DNA of 64,000 nucleotides, taken from positions 1 through 64,000 of the forward strand of contig NZ_BAWJ01000009.1 in NCBI RefSeq assembly GCF_000586475.1. Direction: 5' to 3'. Every line of letters begins with the position of its first letter. Position 1 is the first letter of the stretch. Shown here in pieces: positions 51,847 to 61,947 of the stretch. The position numbers and the translations under genes were made by a program. The notes beneath the pieces are model-generated. The model was not told the origin of the DNA. It did not search any database and worked only from the letters and a program-made list of their open reading frames with translations. The stretch is from Psychrobacter sp. JCM 18903 (lineage in GTDB: Bacteria; Pseudomonadota; Gammaproteobacteria; Pseudomonadales; Moraxellaceae).

Positions 51847-52601
51847 CTACTCTAATAACTGAAATGGGAAAGTGACAACGTCAAAAGCTAACGCAAAGGG
51901 CAGTAAGACCAGCTTTTGCGCCGTATTGGCGCCACTACGAGACACTTGATTTTGCTGGCTTTGGGTATAAAACTGACCGTATAAGGCTTAGTTAAAGGGC
52001 GATAATTGGATTGGATTAAGCTGAGATTACTCACTTGCGGATAAATAGCGCCTTTGACAGGGACACTAAAGCAAAAGCGCTGAGCATTGATACGTTGATC
52101 ACTGGCTGAGGTGCATTCGCGGCCATTGTTTTGCAAAAAGAACTGGTAGTCAGAACGCTTAAATTCGTCTTTTAGTTTGGCATAAGACAGCTTCATCTCT
52201 CCCTGAAAGTAGCCATCATTATTGGGCACATAAAAATTCATCTCATTATCGACTTGGATATTTTTTGGTGTCAAATTGGTCAGTAAATTCACCATCTCTG
52301 TCCCACCTTGGGTCAGCACATAGCTGTTCTTTTCGCCAACGATAACCATCGTCGCATTTGGCATTTTTGGTAATGCCTGTGCAGGGCGACCAAAGGCCAC
52401 AATTTGATCTTCTGACAACACACTTTTAGTTGTCGTTGTGCTGACTCGATTGTCACTGTCTAATAATGAACTGGTTGCACAGCCAGAGCTGGCGAGCAAT
52501 GCCGCAAGCGATGTACCGACTATCACTGTCTTAAAGCTTAATGCTTTTAGTACTGGATTATTACTTTCTTCTTTTCTAATGGTACGGGTGTTTTTAATCA
52601 T
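51847..52601 (-). CDS. Lipoprotein of unknown function (frameshift near C-terminus)
   Basis: 251 residues after repair. ATG 52601 is chosen over longer starts because AAGGAAG is 7 bases upstream. The hydrophobic core ends 'LAALLASSGC', a plausible lipobox. The mature part has 'VGEKNSYVLTQGGTEMVNLL', 'MNFYVPNNDGYFQGEMKLSYA' and a cysteine pair around 'GRECTSAS' and 'RFCFSVP'. The frame breaks near 51970; one more T (AGT-TTT-TAT) gives 'YTQSQQNQVSRSGANTAQ' and 'KLVLLPFALAFDVVTFPFQL'. The last stretch resembles the hydrophobic end of several small exported proteins. Without the repair the gene would end in an unrelated basic tail. Function unknown. Confidence 0.7.
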
Positions 52602-52743
52602 GGTAAGGCTTCCTTGTCTACTAGGCGATGGACTACTGGTGCGGCATCTATTATTTACTGCCAAACTTTCGTTGATATCGTACCTTGTTTGACCGCGACT
52701 TATCTACTTTTAATTAAACAGCCAAGCAGTTTTCATAATCAAA

Positions 52744-53211
52744 TTAATCGAGCAAAATCTTTGTCCCACTTTTAGTAAAGTTCATCACAAATTGGCTTTT
52801 AAAGTTGCGCACATTATTCTCATAGGTGAGCAAACCAGTCGTGAAGCGATGGTAATCACTCATATTTTTGGCATTGACCATCAACATAAAATCCGCATCA
52901 CCGGACACCTCATAACAGCTCATCACTTGTGGTTGTGTATTCATCAAGCGCTCAAACCGATGTTGCATCGAAGTGTTTGAGCGCGCCATCTCTATCATCA
53001 CCACCGCGGTCAGTCCGTAACCCACCTTATTTGGGTCAACGATAGCGACTTGCTTGGTAATGACGCCATTGCTGATTAATGCTTGAATACGGCGCTGGGC
53101 AGTAGCGATAGACACATGCACTTGTTCTGCCACGGTTTTTAATGGCAAGGTCGCATCGTCCTGTAATAAATTTAAAATCGCTTTATCGATATCATCTAAA
53201 ACTTGGCTCAT
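52744..53211 (-). CDS. Lrp/AsnC-family transcriptional regulator
   Basis: 155 residues from ATG 53211. The N-terminal winged helix-turn-helix is clear: 'LDDIDKAILNLLQDDATLPLKTVAEQVHVSIATAQRRIQAL' region, then 'GVITKQVAIVDPNKVGY'. The C-terminal RAM ligand-binding domain includes 'VMSCYEVSGDADFMLMV' and ends 'FVMNFTKSGTKILLD'. Members sense amino acids as dimers to octamers. It is divergent from the RarD-like transporter at 53502, with about 290 bases between, so control of that gene and of itself is likely. Repeats at 53395-53459 lie in this shared region. Confidence 0.92.
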   Translation of the reverse strand: MSQVLDDIDKAILNLLQDDATLPLKTVAEQVHVSIATAQRRIQALISNGVITKQVAIVDPNKVGYGLTAVVMIEMARSNTSMQHRFERLMNTQPQVMSCYEVSGDADFMLMVNAKNMSDYHRFTTGLLTYENNVRNFKSQFVMNFTKSGTKILLD

Positions 53212-53394
53212 GGTGTTCTCTCTTTTAGAAAGCATTTTATTCACAGGATTTTTTATAATTATTATCACTATAAGTCAAAATTTAAGAAAATATTTATTTT
53301 TAAGTGATTAATAAGATAGATTTATTCATAAATAGGTTTTTATAGCAATAATATCTCACCGACACTCAGTAAAATAGGTGCTATTAATCAAGGT

Positions 53395-53459
53395 CTAACA
53401 ACCAAAAATTAGCAATTAAAGCCTAGCAACCAAAGCTTAACCCTAACAAGTAAAAGCTC
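53395..53459 (+). repeat. Four imperfect short direct repeats in the rarD-like leader
   Basis: Units starting at 53395, 53409, 53423 and 53443 share the pattern YTARCAAYYAAARCY (for example CTAGCAACCAAAGC). They end about 40 bases before the start codon. They could be Lrp-type contacts or a simple slippage tract. Confidence 0.4.
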
Positions 53460-53501
53460 ACAGCTGGTTTTCTAATATCTATTTAAACTTACGGTGCTTT
53501 T

Positions 53502-54524
53502 ATGTCTACTTCAATGCTTTCTACTGTCTTTGCAAATACGCTAGCAACGACTGTCTCGCGCTTGCCATTGCCAGTGATTTGGACGGCGGGTAGCGCACAG
53601 CAACGCACATTAATATTGGGCGTAGCGTTAGCGGTGTTGTCGAATTTATTATTTGGCGTACTTTATGCTTATAGCAGCTTTTTAGCACCATTGTCAGGTA
53701 CGCAAGTGTTTATCTGGCGTATGCTAGCAATGTGGGCGGCATTGATAGGCTATTTGCTGATCAGTGGGCGCTTGAGTTCGCATATTGATAAGCTCAAAGC
53801 GCTAGGCACAGTTAAACAATGGGCGTGGTTATTATTACCGACACCTATATTCTTAAGCCAGTTTTGGTTGTTTATGTGGGCACCAGTCAATGGGCAGGGC
53901 GTACAAACCGCGATGGGTTATTTTTTATTCCCACTCATGATGGTAGTGTTTGGTTGCGTCTTGTTTGGCGAAAAACTAAGCCGCCTGCAATGGCTAGCGG
54001 TGGCTTTTGCAGCAGTGGGTGTGTGCAGTGAAATCATTCGTACGCAAAGTGTCTCTTGGGCAACGCTTTGGGTCTGCGGCACGTACCCGCTATATTATAT
54101 TTTACGCCGCATACAAGGGATTGGCGCGGTGACTGGGTTATTGGTTGATTTGACGATATTCGCACCATTTGCTTTGGCTTACTTATTGCTGTTTGCGCCG
54201 AGCAGTTTAAGCTTAGTGAGCGGTTCTGGCTTTTTTATCCTGATGCTGGCGGGACTTGGTGTCATGAGCGTGCTTGCCATGAAAACCAATGTCGATGCCA
54301 GTCAGATGCTACCAGTCAACGTCTATGGCATGATGAGCTATTTGGAGCCTGCTTTATTATTCATATTGGCAATCACCGTATTAGGCAACCCGTTTGAATC
54401 GGCGATGATCTATAGCTATGGCTTGATTTGGGTAGGCATCGCATTTTTAGTGGCTCATGGGGTGCGCAAATTACGTAGCGCTCATAAACAATCGCAAACA
54501 ACAAAGATTGCGCCAGTTGTTTGA
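53502..54524 (+). CDS. RarD-like EamA/DMT-family transporter
   Basis: 340 residues with about ten membrane segments. 'GVALAVLSNLLFGVLYAYSSFLAPLSGTQVFIWRML' at the start and 'FLSQFWLFMWAPVNGQGVQTAMGYFLFPLMMVVFG' are RarD features, as is 'LGWLAVAFA'-type spacing before 'SVSWATLWVCGTYPLYYILRR'. RarD proteins belong to the drug/metabolite transporter superfamily; substrate is unsettled and may be amino acids or metabolites. The divergent Lrp-family gene supports an amino-acid link, as Lrp-type regulators often control adjacent exporters. The hydrophilic first 30 residues may mean that translation starts later. Intact frame. Confidence 0.85.
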   Translation: MSTSMLSTVFANTLATTVSRLPLPVIWTAGSAQQRTLILGVALAVLSNLLFGVLYAYSSFLAPLSGTQVFIWRMLAMWAALIGYLLISGRLSSHIDKLKALGTVKQWAWLLLPTPIFLSQFWLFMWAPVNGQGVQTAMGYFLFPLMMVVFGCVLFGEKLSRLQWLAVAFAAVGVCSEIIRTQSVSWATLWVCGTYPLYYILRRIQGIGAVTGLLVDLTIFAPFALAYLLLFAPSSLSLVSGSGFFILMLAGLGVMSVLAMKTNVDASQMLPVNVYGMMSYLEPALLFILAITVLGNPFESAMIYSYGLIWVGIAFLVAHGVRKLRSAHKQSQTTKIAPVV

Positions 54525-54554
54525 GGGTTGATAAGTAAAATAGATTGAACAAAT

Positions 54555-54597
54555 AAAAACGGACGATTCAGCATAAAGTTGAATCGTCCGTTTTTTT
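54555..54597. terminator. Bidirectional terminator between rarD-like gene and smpB
   Basis: AAAAACGGACGATTC / GAATCGTCCGTTTTT, perfect 15-bp stem with an 11-base loop and T-runs on both strands. Confidence 0.92.
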
Positions 54598-54628
54598 AAG
54601 ATTAACACCAATCTGTTGAAAGATGGCT

Positions 54629-55105
54629 TTAATCTAAATCCTTCTTAAAGCCACGCTGCTTATCACGTTCCCAATCACGGTCTTTAAGCGTTTTACGTTT
54701 GTCGTGTTGTTTTTTACCCAGTGCCAAGCCAATTTGACATTTCACCAGCGAGTTTTTCCAATAGCAAGATAATGGCACACAGGCATAGCCTTTTTGGTTG
54801 ACTGCGCCCATTAACTTTTCGATTTCGCGGCGATTGAGCAGCAGTTTACGGGTACGGATACTATCAGGACTGACATGCGTCGAGCTGGATAGCAGCGGCT
54901 GAATATGGGCACCAAATATAAATGCCTCATTATTACGAAAGATAATATAGGCTTCCGTAATGGTCATTTTGCCCGCACGAATGGCTTTTACTTCCCAACC
55001 TTGTAACGACAATCCTGCTTCAAACGTTTCTTCAATAAAATACTCGTGTCGAGCTTTTTTATTGGCACAAATTTGATTCTCTGGTTTTTTTGATTTTTTT
55101 GACAT
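54629..55105 (-). CDS. smpB: tmRNA-binding protein SmpB
   Basis: Partner of tmRNA in rescuing stalled ribosomes. 158 residues: '[35 protein letters not shown]' is the family start, followed by '[17 protein letters not shown]', '[15 protein letters not shown]' and '[32 protein letters not shown]'. The C-terminal basic tail '[20 protein letters not shown]' is the part that enters the mRNA channel. The ssrA gene itself is not in this window. Intact frame. Confidence 0.96.
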   Translation of the reverse strand: MSKKSKKPENQICANKKARHEYFIEETFEAGLSLQGWEVKAIRAGKMTITEAYIIFRNNEAFIFGAHIQPLLSSSTHVSPDSIRTRKLLLNRREIEKLMGAVNQKGYACVPLSCYWKNSLVKCQIGLALGKKQHDKRKTLKDRDWERDKQRGFKKDLD

Positions 55106-55287
55106 AATTTCTCCATAAGGACTGCCTACAAATACAAAGTCCTTATCTGACTAGTCCTACTGATTCCTCATCCTAACCCTTAAATGTGGGTTATTTTTTA
55201 TAAATGCTAAAACGGATGAGTCGAACCGCCTATTGTAGCAAAGCCTCTAACAAAAATGTAAGTCGGCTATTAGGACAAATGTAGCAA

Positions 55288-55395
55288 TATAGTCGAAGTC
55301 ATCTAAGGTGGTCACACAGCAATCGAGCGCAAACAGAAGACTGAGTACATTCAGTGAGGTTAAGGCGGTAACTATTTACAAATGCATCGACGATA
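55288..55395. repeat. 108-bp inverted-repeat element, copy 2 (diverged)
   Basis: Exactly the same length as the 44534-44641 element. It begins TATAGTCGAAGTC and ends CATCGACGATA, matching copy 1 at both termini (TAxAGTCG and ATCGACxATA). It shares phase-matched internal blocks such as GAG at 38-40, AGTA at 57-60, GA at 69-70 and GTAnCTAnTT at 81-90. It has no reading frame. It lies in the 355-base gap between smpB and coaD, whose other content is a small AACCC/GGGTT hairpin near 55175-55195 and the presumed promoters. Confidence 0.5.
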
Positions 55396-55430
55396 AGTAT
55401 TAAGTTTGAGCAAAATTTGCTAGCATATAG

Positions 55431-55979
<549 letters not shown>

Positions 55980-56060
55980 CAAAATACCTGCTGACAATGA
56001 AGATGTGTCGAACATTTAAACGCATCGAAATCGTCAAAGCCAACGATACAAGTGCTATAA

Positions 56061-56330
<270 letters not shown>

Positions 56331-56332
56331 AT

Positions 56333-57647
56333 ATGACAACATCACTCTCATCTACGAAATCAACGAACGACTTTGATCAGCAACACCTTTGGCATCCGTA
56401 TGCTAGTCTACCGCCGACTTATCCCAATATTGTGATTGATCACGCTGATGGTATTTATATCGTTACTGAAGACGGCACGCGCTTGATTGATGGTATGTCA
56501 TCGTGGTGGGCTAGTGTCCATGGCTATAATCATCCCAAACTGAATGCAGCGATGATTGAGCAGTTGGGTAAAATGGCGCATGTCATGTTTGGTGGTTTGA
56601 CCCATCAACCCGCAATAGACTTGGGCAAAAAGCTGCTTGCAATCGTTCCTGCTGGACTGGATGCCATATTTTATGCCGATAGCGGTAGCATTGCGGTAGA
56701 AGTATCATTAAAAATGGCATTGCAATATCAAATTGCCGCTAAGCGTCCACAAAAGTGCCAATTTGCCTCGACCCATTCTGGCTATTATGGTGATACGTGG
56801 CATGCGATGAGTGTCTGCGACCCTATCAATGGTATGCACAGTCTCTATGGCAAGCAATTACCGACGCAGCATTTTGTCGCAGCTCCGCCAATGGGCTTTG
56901 AACGTGATATTACCCAACAGGAATATGATGAATTAACGGATTTCTTTGATAAAAATAGCGATAAGTTGGCTGGATTTATTATCGAGCCAATTATTCAGGG
57001 CGCAGGTGGGATGCGCTTTTATAGTCCTCAATATTTACAACTGCTTCGCAAATTGTGTGATAAATACAAAGTAGTACTAATTGCCGATGAAATCGCGACT
57101 GGTTTTGGGCGTAGTGGCAAGCTATTCGCTTGTGAGCATGCAGGTATCAGCTGATATCATGACCATTGGTAAGGCACTGACTGGCGGTTATATGACTTTT
57201 GCGGCGACTTTATGTACTCGAAAAATTGCCGATACCATTAGCCAAAGTGATTATCCGGCACTGATGCACGGTCCGACCTTTATGGGCAATCCGCTGGCTT
57301 GTGCCGTCGCTTGTGCCTCAATTGATTTAATACTCTCCTATGATATTGAAGCGCGTACAGCAAATATCCGAACAATAATGGAACAACAACTTGCTGTAGC
57401 AGCAAAGCTAGACGGTGTTAAGGAAGTACGCTGTCTGGGCGCAGTTGTCGTCATTGAGCTAAATGAAGCGGTTGATATGCCGACCTTTCAGTCTTTATTG
57501 ATTGAAAACGGTATTTGGGTCAGACCCTTTGGGAAACTGGTTTATATCATGCCGCCTTATGTGATTACAGATGACGAACTTGCTACCCTTTGCCAAGCAT
57601 TGTTAAAAGTAGTTAGTATTTATTTAACGCAAGAAGGTCAAGAATGA
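56333..57647 (+). CDS. bioA: Adenosylmethionine-8-amino-7-oxononanoate aminotransferase (frameshifted)
   Basis: PLP enzyme making 7,8-diaminopelargonate in biotin synthesis. 438 residues after repair. 'HLWHPYASLPPTYP', 'MSSWWASVHGYNHPKLNAAM', 'ADSGSIAVEVSLKMALQY', 'HSGYYGDTWHAMSVCDP' and 'VLIADEIATGFGRSGKLFACEHAGI' come first. The PLP lysine is in 'TIGKALTGGYMTFAATL', with 'MHGPTFMGNPLACAVACAS' after it. The break near 57152 differs from all others: two C are missing (AGC-CCT), restoring 'AGISPDIMTIGKALTGG'. It overlaps bioD by 4 bases (ATGA), so the two are translationally coupled. Confidence 0.94.
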
Positions 57648-58383
57648 GCGTTCTCTTTATCTCCGGTATCGATACGACATCGGCAAAACTTATACGACGG
57701 GTATGATTGCCAAAGCGCTGATGCATCAAGGCGTCAATGTCATTACCCAAAAGCTGGTGCAAACTGGTGTCGCAATAAATCTAGATAGTGGCGAGATAGG
57801 AATTGCTGATGATATTATTATCCATCGTCAGCTGATGAGCCTTCCGTTGCAACCTTGCGACCTCAATTTCACCACTTGTCCATATCGTTATGAGAAGCCT
57901 GCGTCACCGCATTTATCTGCCAAGCTTGCAGGGCAAACTCTTAATCCTGAATTGATTACTAAAGCGACGCAGCAATTGCAACAAAGCTACGATGTGGTGC
58001 TCTTAGAAGGTGCTGGTGGATTGCTCGTGCCAATAACTGAGCAATTATTAACCTTAGATTATATTGCAGCTCAAGGCTATCCGATTGTTTTGGTCACTTC
58101 TGGTCGGCTTGGTAGCATCAACCATACCTTGCTTAGTTTGGAGGCGATAAAATTTCGCGGTCTAGAAGTTCATAGTGTTATTTATAATCATATTCATGAT
58201 AATGCTGCTCAGACGGATGCTGAGATTGCAAATACTACCATGGATTTTTTACAAAATTATTTAGCTGCAAATTACCCCAAAGCGCATTGGTTACAGATAC
58301 CGTATATAGATGGCAGTCATCAAGCCAATTATGAGGCGTTATCAAAAAGCTATTCATTGTCTTTACCAGTCGATTTCGTCTAA
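57644..58383 (+). CDS. bioD: Dethiobiotin synthetase (frameshift near N-terminus)
   Basis: ATP-dependent ring closure of 7,8-diaminopelargonate to dethiobiotin. The start ATG 57644 overlaps the bioA stop. One G missing near 57676 is filled (ACG-GAC) to give 'MSVLFISGIDTDIGKTYTTGMIAKAL', the P-loop form of BioD. It continues with 'QKLVQTG', 'PASPHLSAKLAG', 'VVLLEGAGGLLVPITE' and 'PIVLVTSGRLGSINHTLLSLEAI'. Repaired length is 246 residues. bioB, bioF and bioC/H are elsewhere. rnpB begins about 110 bases downstream. Confidence 0.92.
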
Positions 58384-58483
58384 AAGCTTTATGAGTGTGG
58401 TTTCTTTTCTATCGCAAAATAGGCTTTTATCTCAAGTCTGCAAATAAATAGAAAACTCATTCCCAATTAGTCGATATGTTTGC

Positions 58484-58489
58484 TATACT
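58484..58489 (+). promoter_or_regulatory. -10 element of the rnpB promoter
   Basis: TATACT about 7 bases before the predicted 5' end of RNase P RNA. I see no good -35 at the usual distance. Confidence 0.5.
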
Positions 58490-58495
58490 AGCGCG

Positions 58496-58876
<381 letters not shown>

Positions 58877-58954
58877 CCTTTTTTATTGTTCGTGATAAAA
58901 ATGCAGCTAATTTGAATAAATTTCATATTTTCTGCAAAAAATGCCTTATAGGGG

Positions 58955-58983
58955 TTGACGACAGTCAACAGCTTGGGTAAAAT
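58955..58983 (+). promoter_or_regulatory. Sigma-70 promoter of tRNA-Met
   Basis: TTGACG at 58955-58960, 17-base spacer, TAAAAT at 58978-58983, placed 15 bases before the tRNA. Confidence 0.8.
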
Positions 58984-58997
58984 GTGCATCCTAAAAT

Positions 58998-59074
58998 GGC
59001 GATGTAGCTCAGCTGGTTAGAGCGCATGACTCATAATCGTGAGGTCAAGAGTTCAAGTCTCTTCATCGCCACCA
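58998..59074 (+). tRNA. tRNA-Met (CAT), elongator type
   Basis: 77 nt including an encoded CCA. Acceptor GGCGATG pairs with CATCGCC. D arm GCTC-AGCTGGTTA-GAGC. Anticodon loop CTCATAA with anticodon CAT in a 5-bp stem. T loop TTCAAGT. The first base pairs with its acceptor partner, unlike initiator tRNA. A tRNA-Ile2 with modified CAT is possible but the body resembles elongator Met. Confidence 0.93.
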
Positions 59075-59104
59075 TTTTTAGCAAGACCTGTAATATTAAA
59101 AATG

Positions 59105-59132
59105 CCAATCATTATTTGATTGGTTTTTTTTT
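59105..59132 (+). terminator. Terminator of tRNA-Met
   Basis: CCAATCA / TGATTGG hairpin with a 5-base loop and a run of nine T. Confidence 0.85.
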
Positions 59133-59311
59133 GCCTGAAATAAATTATTTAAGAATATGGTGAATGGCTCAATGGGCACCATAAAACATAATAATTACCT
59201 ACTGATTTCTTGCTAAATCATAGCTTTATCTGTTTAGGTACAGATTAATTGTTGTAACTTATGTCCCGCTTACTTATCATAGGGCTGTTTTCGGTAAAGT
59301 CCTGTAACGCC

Positions 59312-60122
59312 ATGTCTGTACAACTACCTCCTTATCGTCCTATTAAGCATCGCAGTGGTCTAAAAGTCATGGGTGCCGCATTTCATGCTTTGCTGATGCG
59401 TGAGCTGCAAACGCGCTTTGGTGGTTATCGCTTGGCTATCTGTGGGCGCCATTAGAGATAATGTTTCAAGTTGCTATTTATTTGATAATATTTGGCGCTA
59501 TTATGACCCGTGTGCTGCCAGGAATGGACTACATGTTATTTCTGGTGGCAGGCCTAGTGCCTTTTCGTATGATGAGTACCATAGCAACACGATCGTTAGG
59601 AGCAGTTGAGGCCAATCAAGGCTTTTAATGTATCGATCAGTACGTCACATTGACGTCATTATTGCCCGCTCATTTTTAGAACTAGTGATTTATTTTTTTA
59701 CCTTTGTACTGCTGTTAGTCATACTTGCTTTTATTGGTATTCCTATCAGTCTTGCACATTTGAATGTGGTTTTGTTTTGCTGGTTAACTTTATTCTTATT
59801 TGGCTTTGGATTAGCTATGATAATGATGGTTGTTGGCTATTATGGGGGTGAAATCAGCAAAATTATTGGTTTGATTTTTACTATTTTATATTTTGTATCT
59901 GGAATTATGTATTCTATTCATATTATTCCTGAACCATATTTGAGTTATTTATTATATATTCCATTTGTCCATAATATTGAACTAATGAGAAATGCACTAT
60001 CTCCTACTTATCCTGCGTATCATATTGACATAACGTATTTTTTAAAATGGATGGTCGCAGTCAATTTCTTAGGTTTATTGATGTATAAAGCGGTCGAAAA
60101 AGACCTTATCCGTTCAAAGTAG
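59312..60122 (+). CDS. kpsM: Capsule polysaccharide ABC exporter permease KpsM (two frameshifts)
   Basis: ABC-2-type inner-membrane component of a group 2 capsule exporter. ATG 59312 reads 'MSVQLPPYRPIKHRSGLKVMGAAFHALLMRELQTRFGG'. One G added near 59438 (TTG-GGC) restores 'YRLGYLWAPLEIMFQVAIY', and one T near 59623 restores 'EANQGFLMYRSVRHIDVIIAR'. The C-terminal part has 'IMYSIHIIPEPYLSYLLYIPFVHNIELMRNA', typical of KpsM/CtrC/BexB. Repaired length is 270 residues, matching the family (about 258-265). It leads a kpsM-T-E-D operon with short gaps or overlaps. No JUMPstart/ops element was found upstream. Confidence 0.88.
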
Positions 60123-60136
60123 TGACAGGTAAATGA

Positions 60137-60808
60137 ATGATTGAGATTAAAAATGTTTCTAAGTCCTTTATGACCAAGCAGGGTCGGCATTATCTATTTA
60201 AAGATTTGAATCTGACCATTGGTGATAAAAAAAGTGTGGGTTTACTCGGTCGTAATGGGGCAGGTAAATCAACTCTGCTGCGTATTATTTGCGGACTAGA
60301 TAAGCCTGATCACGGAGAGATTATTACCGACTCGACGATTTCTTGGCCAGTAGGGGTAGCCGGCGGTTTCCAAGGTAGTTTGACGGGTCGTCAAAACGTC
60401 CGCTTTGTTTGCCGTCTTTATTCAAGCGGTCCCTATATTGACGAAAAAATTCGTTTTGTCGAAGAGTTCGCAGATATCGGAAACTATTTCGATATGCCGG
60501 TAAAAAGTTATTCATCAGGGATGAAAGCACGCTTAACGTTTGGCTTAAGCTTGGCCTTCGATTTTGATTATTATATGCTTGATGAAGCAGGCGCTGTGGG
60601 TGATGCGGCTTTTCGTAAGCGTAGTGAAGAGATATTGGCCGCGCGCCGTGAACAAGCAGGGTTTTTGATCGTATCGCATAACATCGGTGATATTAAGCGT
60701 AATTGTGATATTGGTATTGTGCTAATGGATCAAACAGCACACGTCTTTGAAGACACAACAGAAGCGATTGAGGTATATGAAGAGCATGTCCACAAAGCGA
60801 AAAAATAA
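60137..60808 (+). CDS. kpsT: Capsule polysaccharide ABC exporter ATPase KpsT
   Basis: 223 residues. Walker A 'GLLGRNGAGKSTLLRIICG' and signature 'YSSGMKARLTFGLSLAFDFD' are seen, with the characteristic 'MLDEAGAVGDAAFRKR' Walker B region in which a nearby acidic residue replaces the usual sequence, as in KpsT/CtrD/BexA. 'ISWPVGVAGGFQGSLTGRQNVRFVCRLYS' is specific to capsule and O-antigen exporters. It follows kpsM by 14 bases and overlaps kpsE by 23, indicating coupled translation. It drives export of a lipid-linked capsular polysaccharide. Intact frame. Confidence 0.94.
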   Translation: MIEIKNVSKSFMTKQGRHYLFKDLNLTIGDKKSVGLLGRNGAGKSTLLRIICGLDKPDHGEIITDSTISWPVGVAGGFQGSLTGRQNVRFVCRLYSSGPYIDEKIRFVEEFADIGNYFDMPVKSYSSGMKARLTFGLSLAFDFDYYMLDEAGAVGDAAFRKRSEEILAARREQAGFLIVSHNIGDIKRNCDIGIVLMDQTAHVFEDTTEAIEVYEEHVHKAKK

Positions 60809-61892
60809 GATAATTGACTTCTCGCTGTTTATTGGCTTGGTGGTCCTCCCTTGGGTGTTGGTGATATTTTATGTCATGACCATTGCTCATCCGCGGTTTA
60901 TTTCGACGGCTGATGTGGTGGTCAAACAAGTCAGTGATACCAGTGTGCCTTCTGGCGGTGGACTGTCGGCCTTGCTGGGTGTGAACAGTACCAGTAAAGA
61001 AGATGCGACTTATCTGACCGAGTATATTCTATCCAATGATATGGTGAAGCGCCTTGATAATAAGTTCAAGTTCCGCGAAGCGTATCATGTCGATGGCTCA
61101 GATCCGCTTAATGAGATTGAGCCTGATGCCACACAAGAAGAGTTACTTGAGTACTTCAAAAAGCGTGTACACATTAATCTGGACGAGCAAAGCTATGTGC
61201 TGTCAGTATCGACAGAAGCCTTTGATCCAAAGTATGCTTTTGAGCTGAATAAAACGATCCTCAATGAGTCTGAGCAGTTCGTCAACCGTATTTCACAAGA
61301 GGTGGCTCGTGATCAGCTGGTATTTGCTGAGACACAGTTAGATGAATCACAAGATCGCCTAAATGATGCCAAAGAACAGTTATTGAAATATCAAAACGAA
61401 AATGAGATTTACGATCCACAGTCCAATGCTCAAATTGTGAATCAGCTGATTGGTAGTTTGCAAGCGCAATTAAGCTCATTACGTACCGAAGAGCGTCAAT
61501 TACTCAGCTATCTAAATCCAGATGCACCGCAAGTAGTGTCATTAAGAAGCCAGATTAAAGCAGTCGAAGAGCAAATCAACCAAGAGCAAACCAAGCTGAC
61601 ATCACCGAATACCACCAAGTTGAACCGTCAAGCGGTACAGTTTGAGACTATCAAAGCAGATGTTGATTTCGCTACTGAGCTCTATAAATTGTCGTTATCT
61701 TCACTTGAAAAGGCACGTTTAGAAGCCTTTAAAAAGATGAAAAATTTGATTGTCATCTCAACACCGTATCAAGCTGAAGAAGCAACTTATCCACGCCGTG
61801 CATATATTATTTGGACGTCGCTAGCATTACTTTTGATGCTTTATGGATTTGTGCGCCTAGTGATGGCGGTTGTACGTGATCATCGTAGCTAG
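60786..61892 (+). CDS. kpsE: Capsule export inner-membrane/periplasmic adaptor KpsE
   Basis: 368 residues from ATG 60786 (MSTKRKNKIIDF), inside the end of kpsT. The polysaccharide co-polymerase (PCP-3) layout is clear: an N-terminal membrane helix 'FIGLVVLPWVLVIFYVMTI', then a periplasmic part with 'HPRFISTADVVVKQ' and a long coiled coil (about 180-300, rich in Q/L/E). A C-terminal helix 'YIIWTSLALLLMLYGFVRLV' closes it. 'VISTPYQAEEATYPRRAYI' before the last helix is the family signature. It bridges the KpsMT exporter to the outer-membrane channel KpsD. Confidence 0.92.
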   Translation: MSTKRKNKIIDFSLFIGLVVLPWVLVIFYVMTIAHPRFISTADVVVKQVSDTSVPSGGGLSALLGVNSTSKEDATYLTEYILSNDMVKRLDNKFKFREAYHVDGSDPLNEIEPDATQEELLEYFKKRVHINLDEQSYVLSVSTEAFDPKYAFELNKTILNESEQFVNRISQEVARDQLVFAETQLDESQDRLNDAKEQLLKYQNENEIYDPQSNAQIVNQLIGSLQAQLSSLRTEERQLLSYLNPDAPQVVSLRSQIKAVEEQINQEQTKLTSPNTTKLNRQAVQFETIKADVDFATELYKLSLSSLEKARLEAFKKMKNLIVISTPYQAEEATYPRRAYIIWTSLALLLMLYGFVRLVMAVVRDHRS

Positions 61893-61947
61893 TTTTAACA
61901 CACCAGATATCAGTAATGATCGATAGATCAGCAAAGGAATACCACTC

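Noticed and set aside
53502-53600. A signal peptide at the RarD-like N-terminus
   Set aside because: The first hydrophobic stretch is preceded by a polar segment and fits either an extra N-terminus or a later start, not a cleaved signal.
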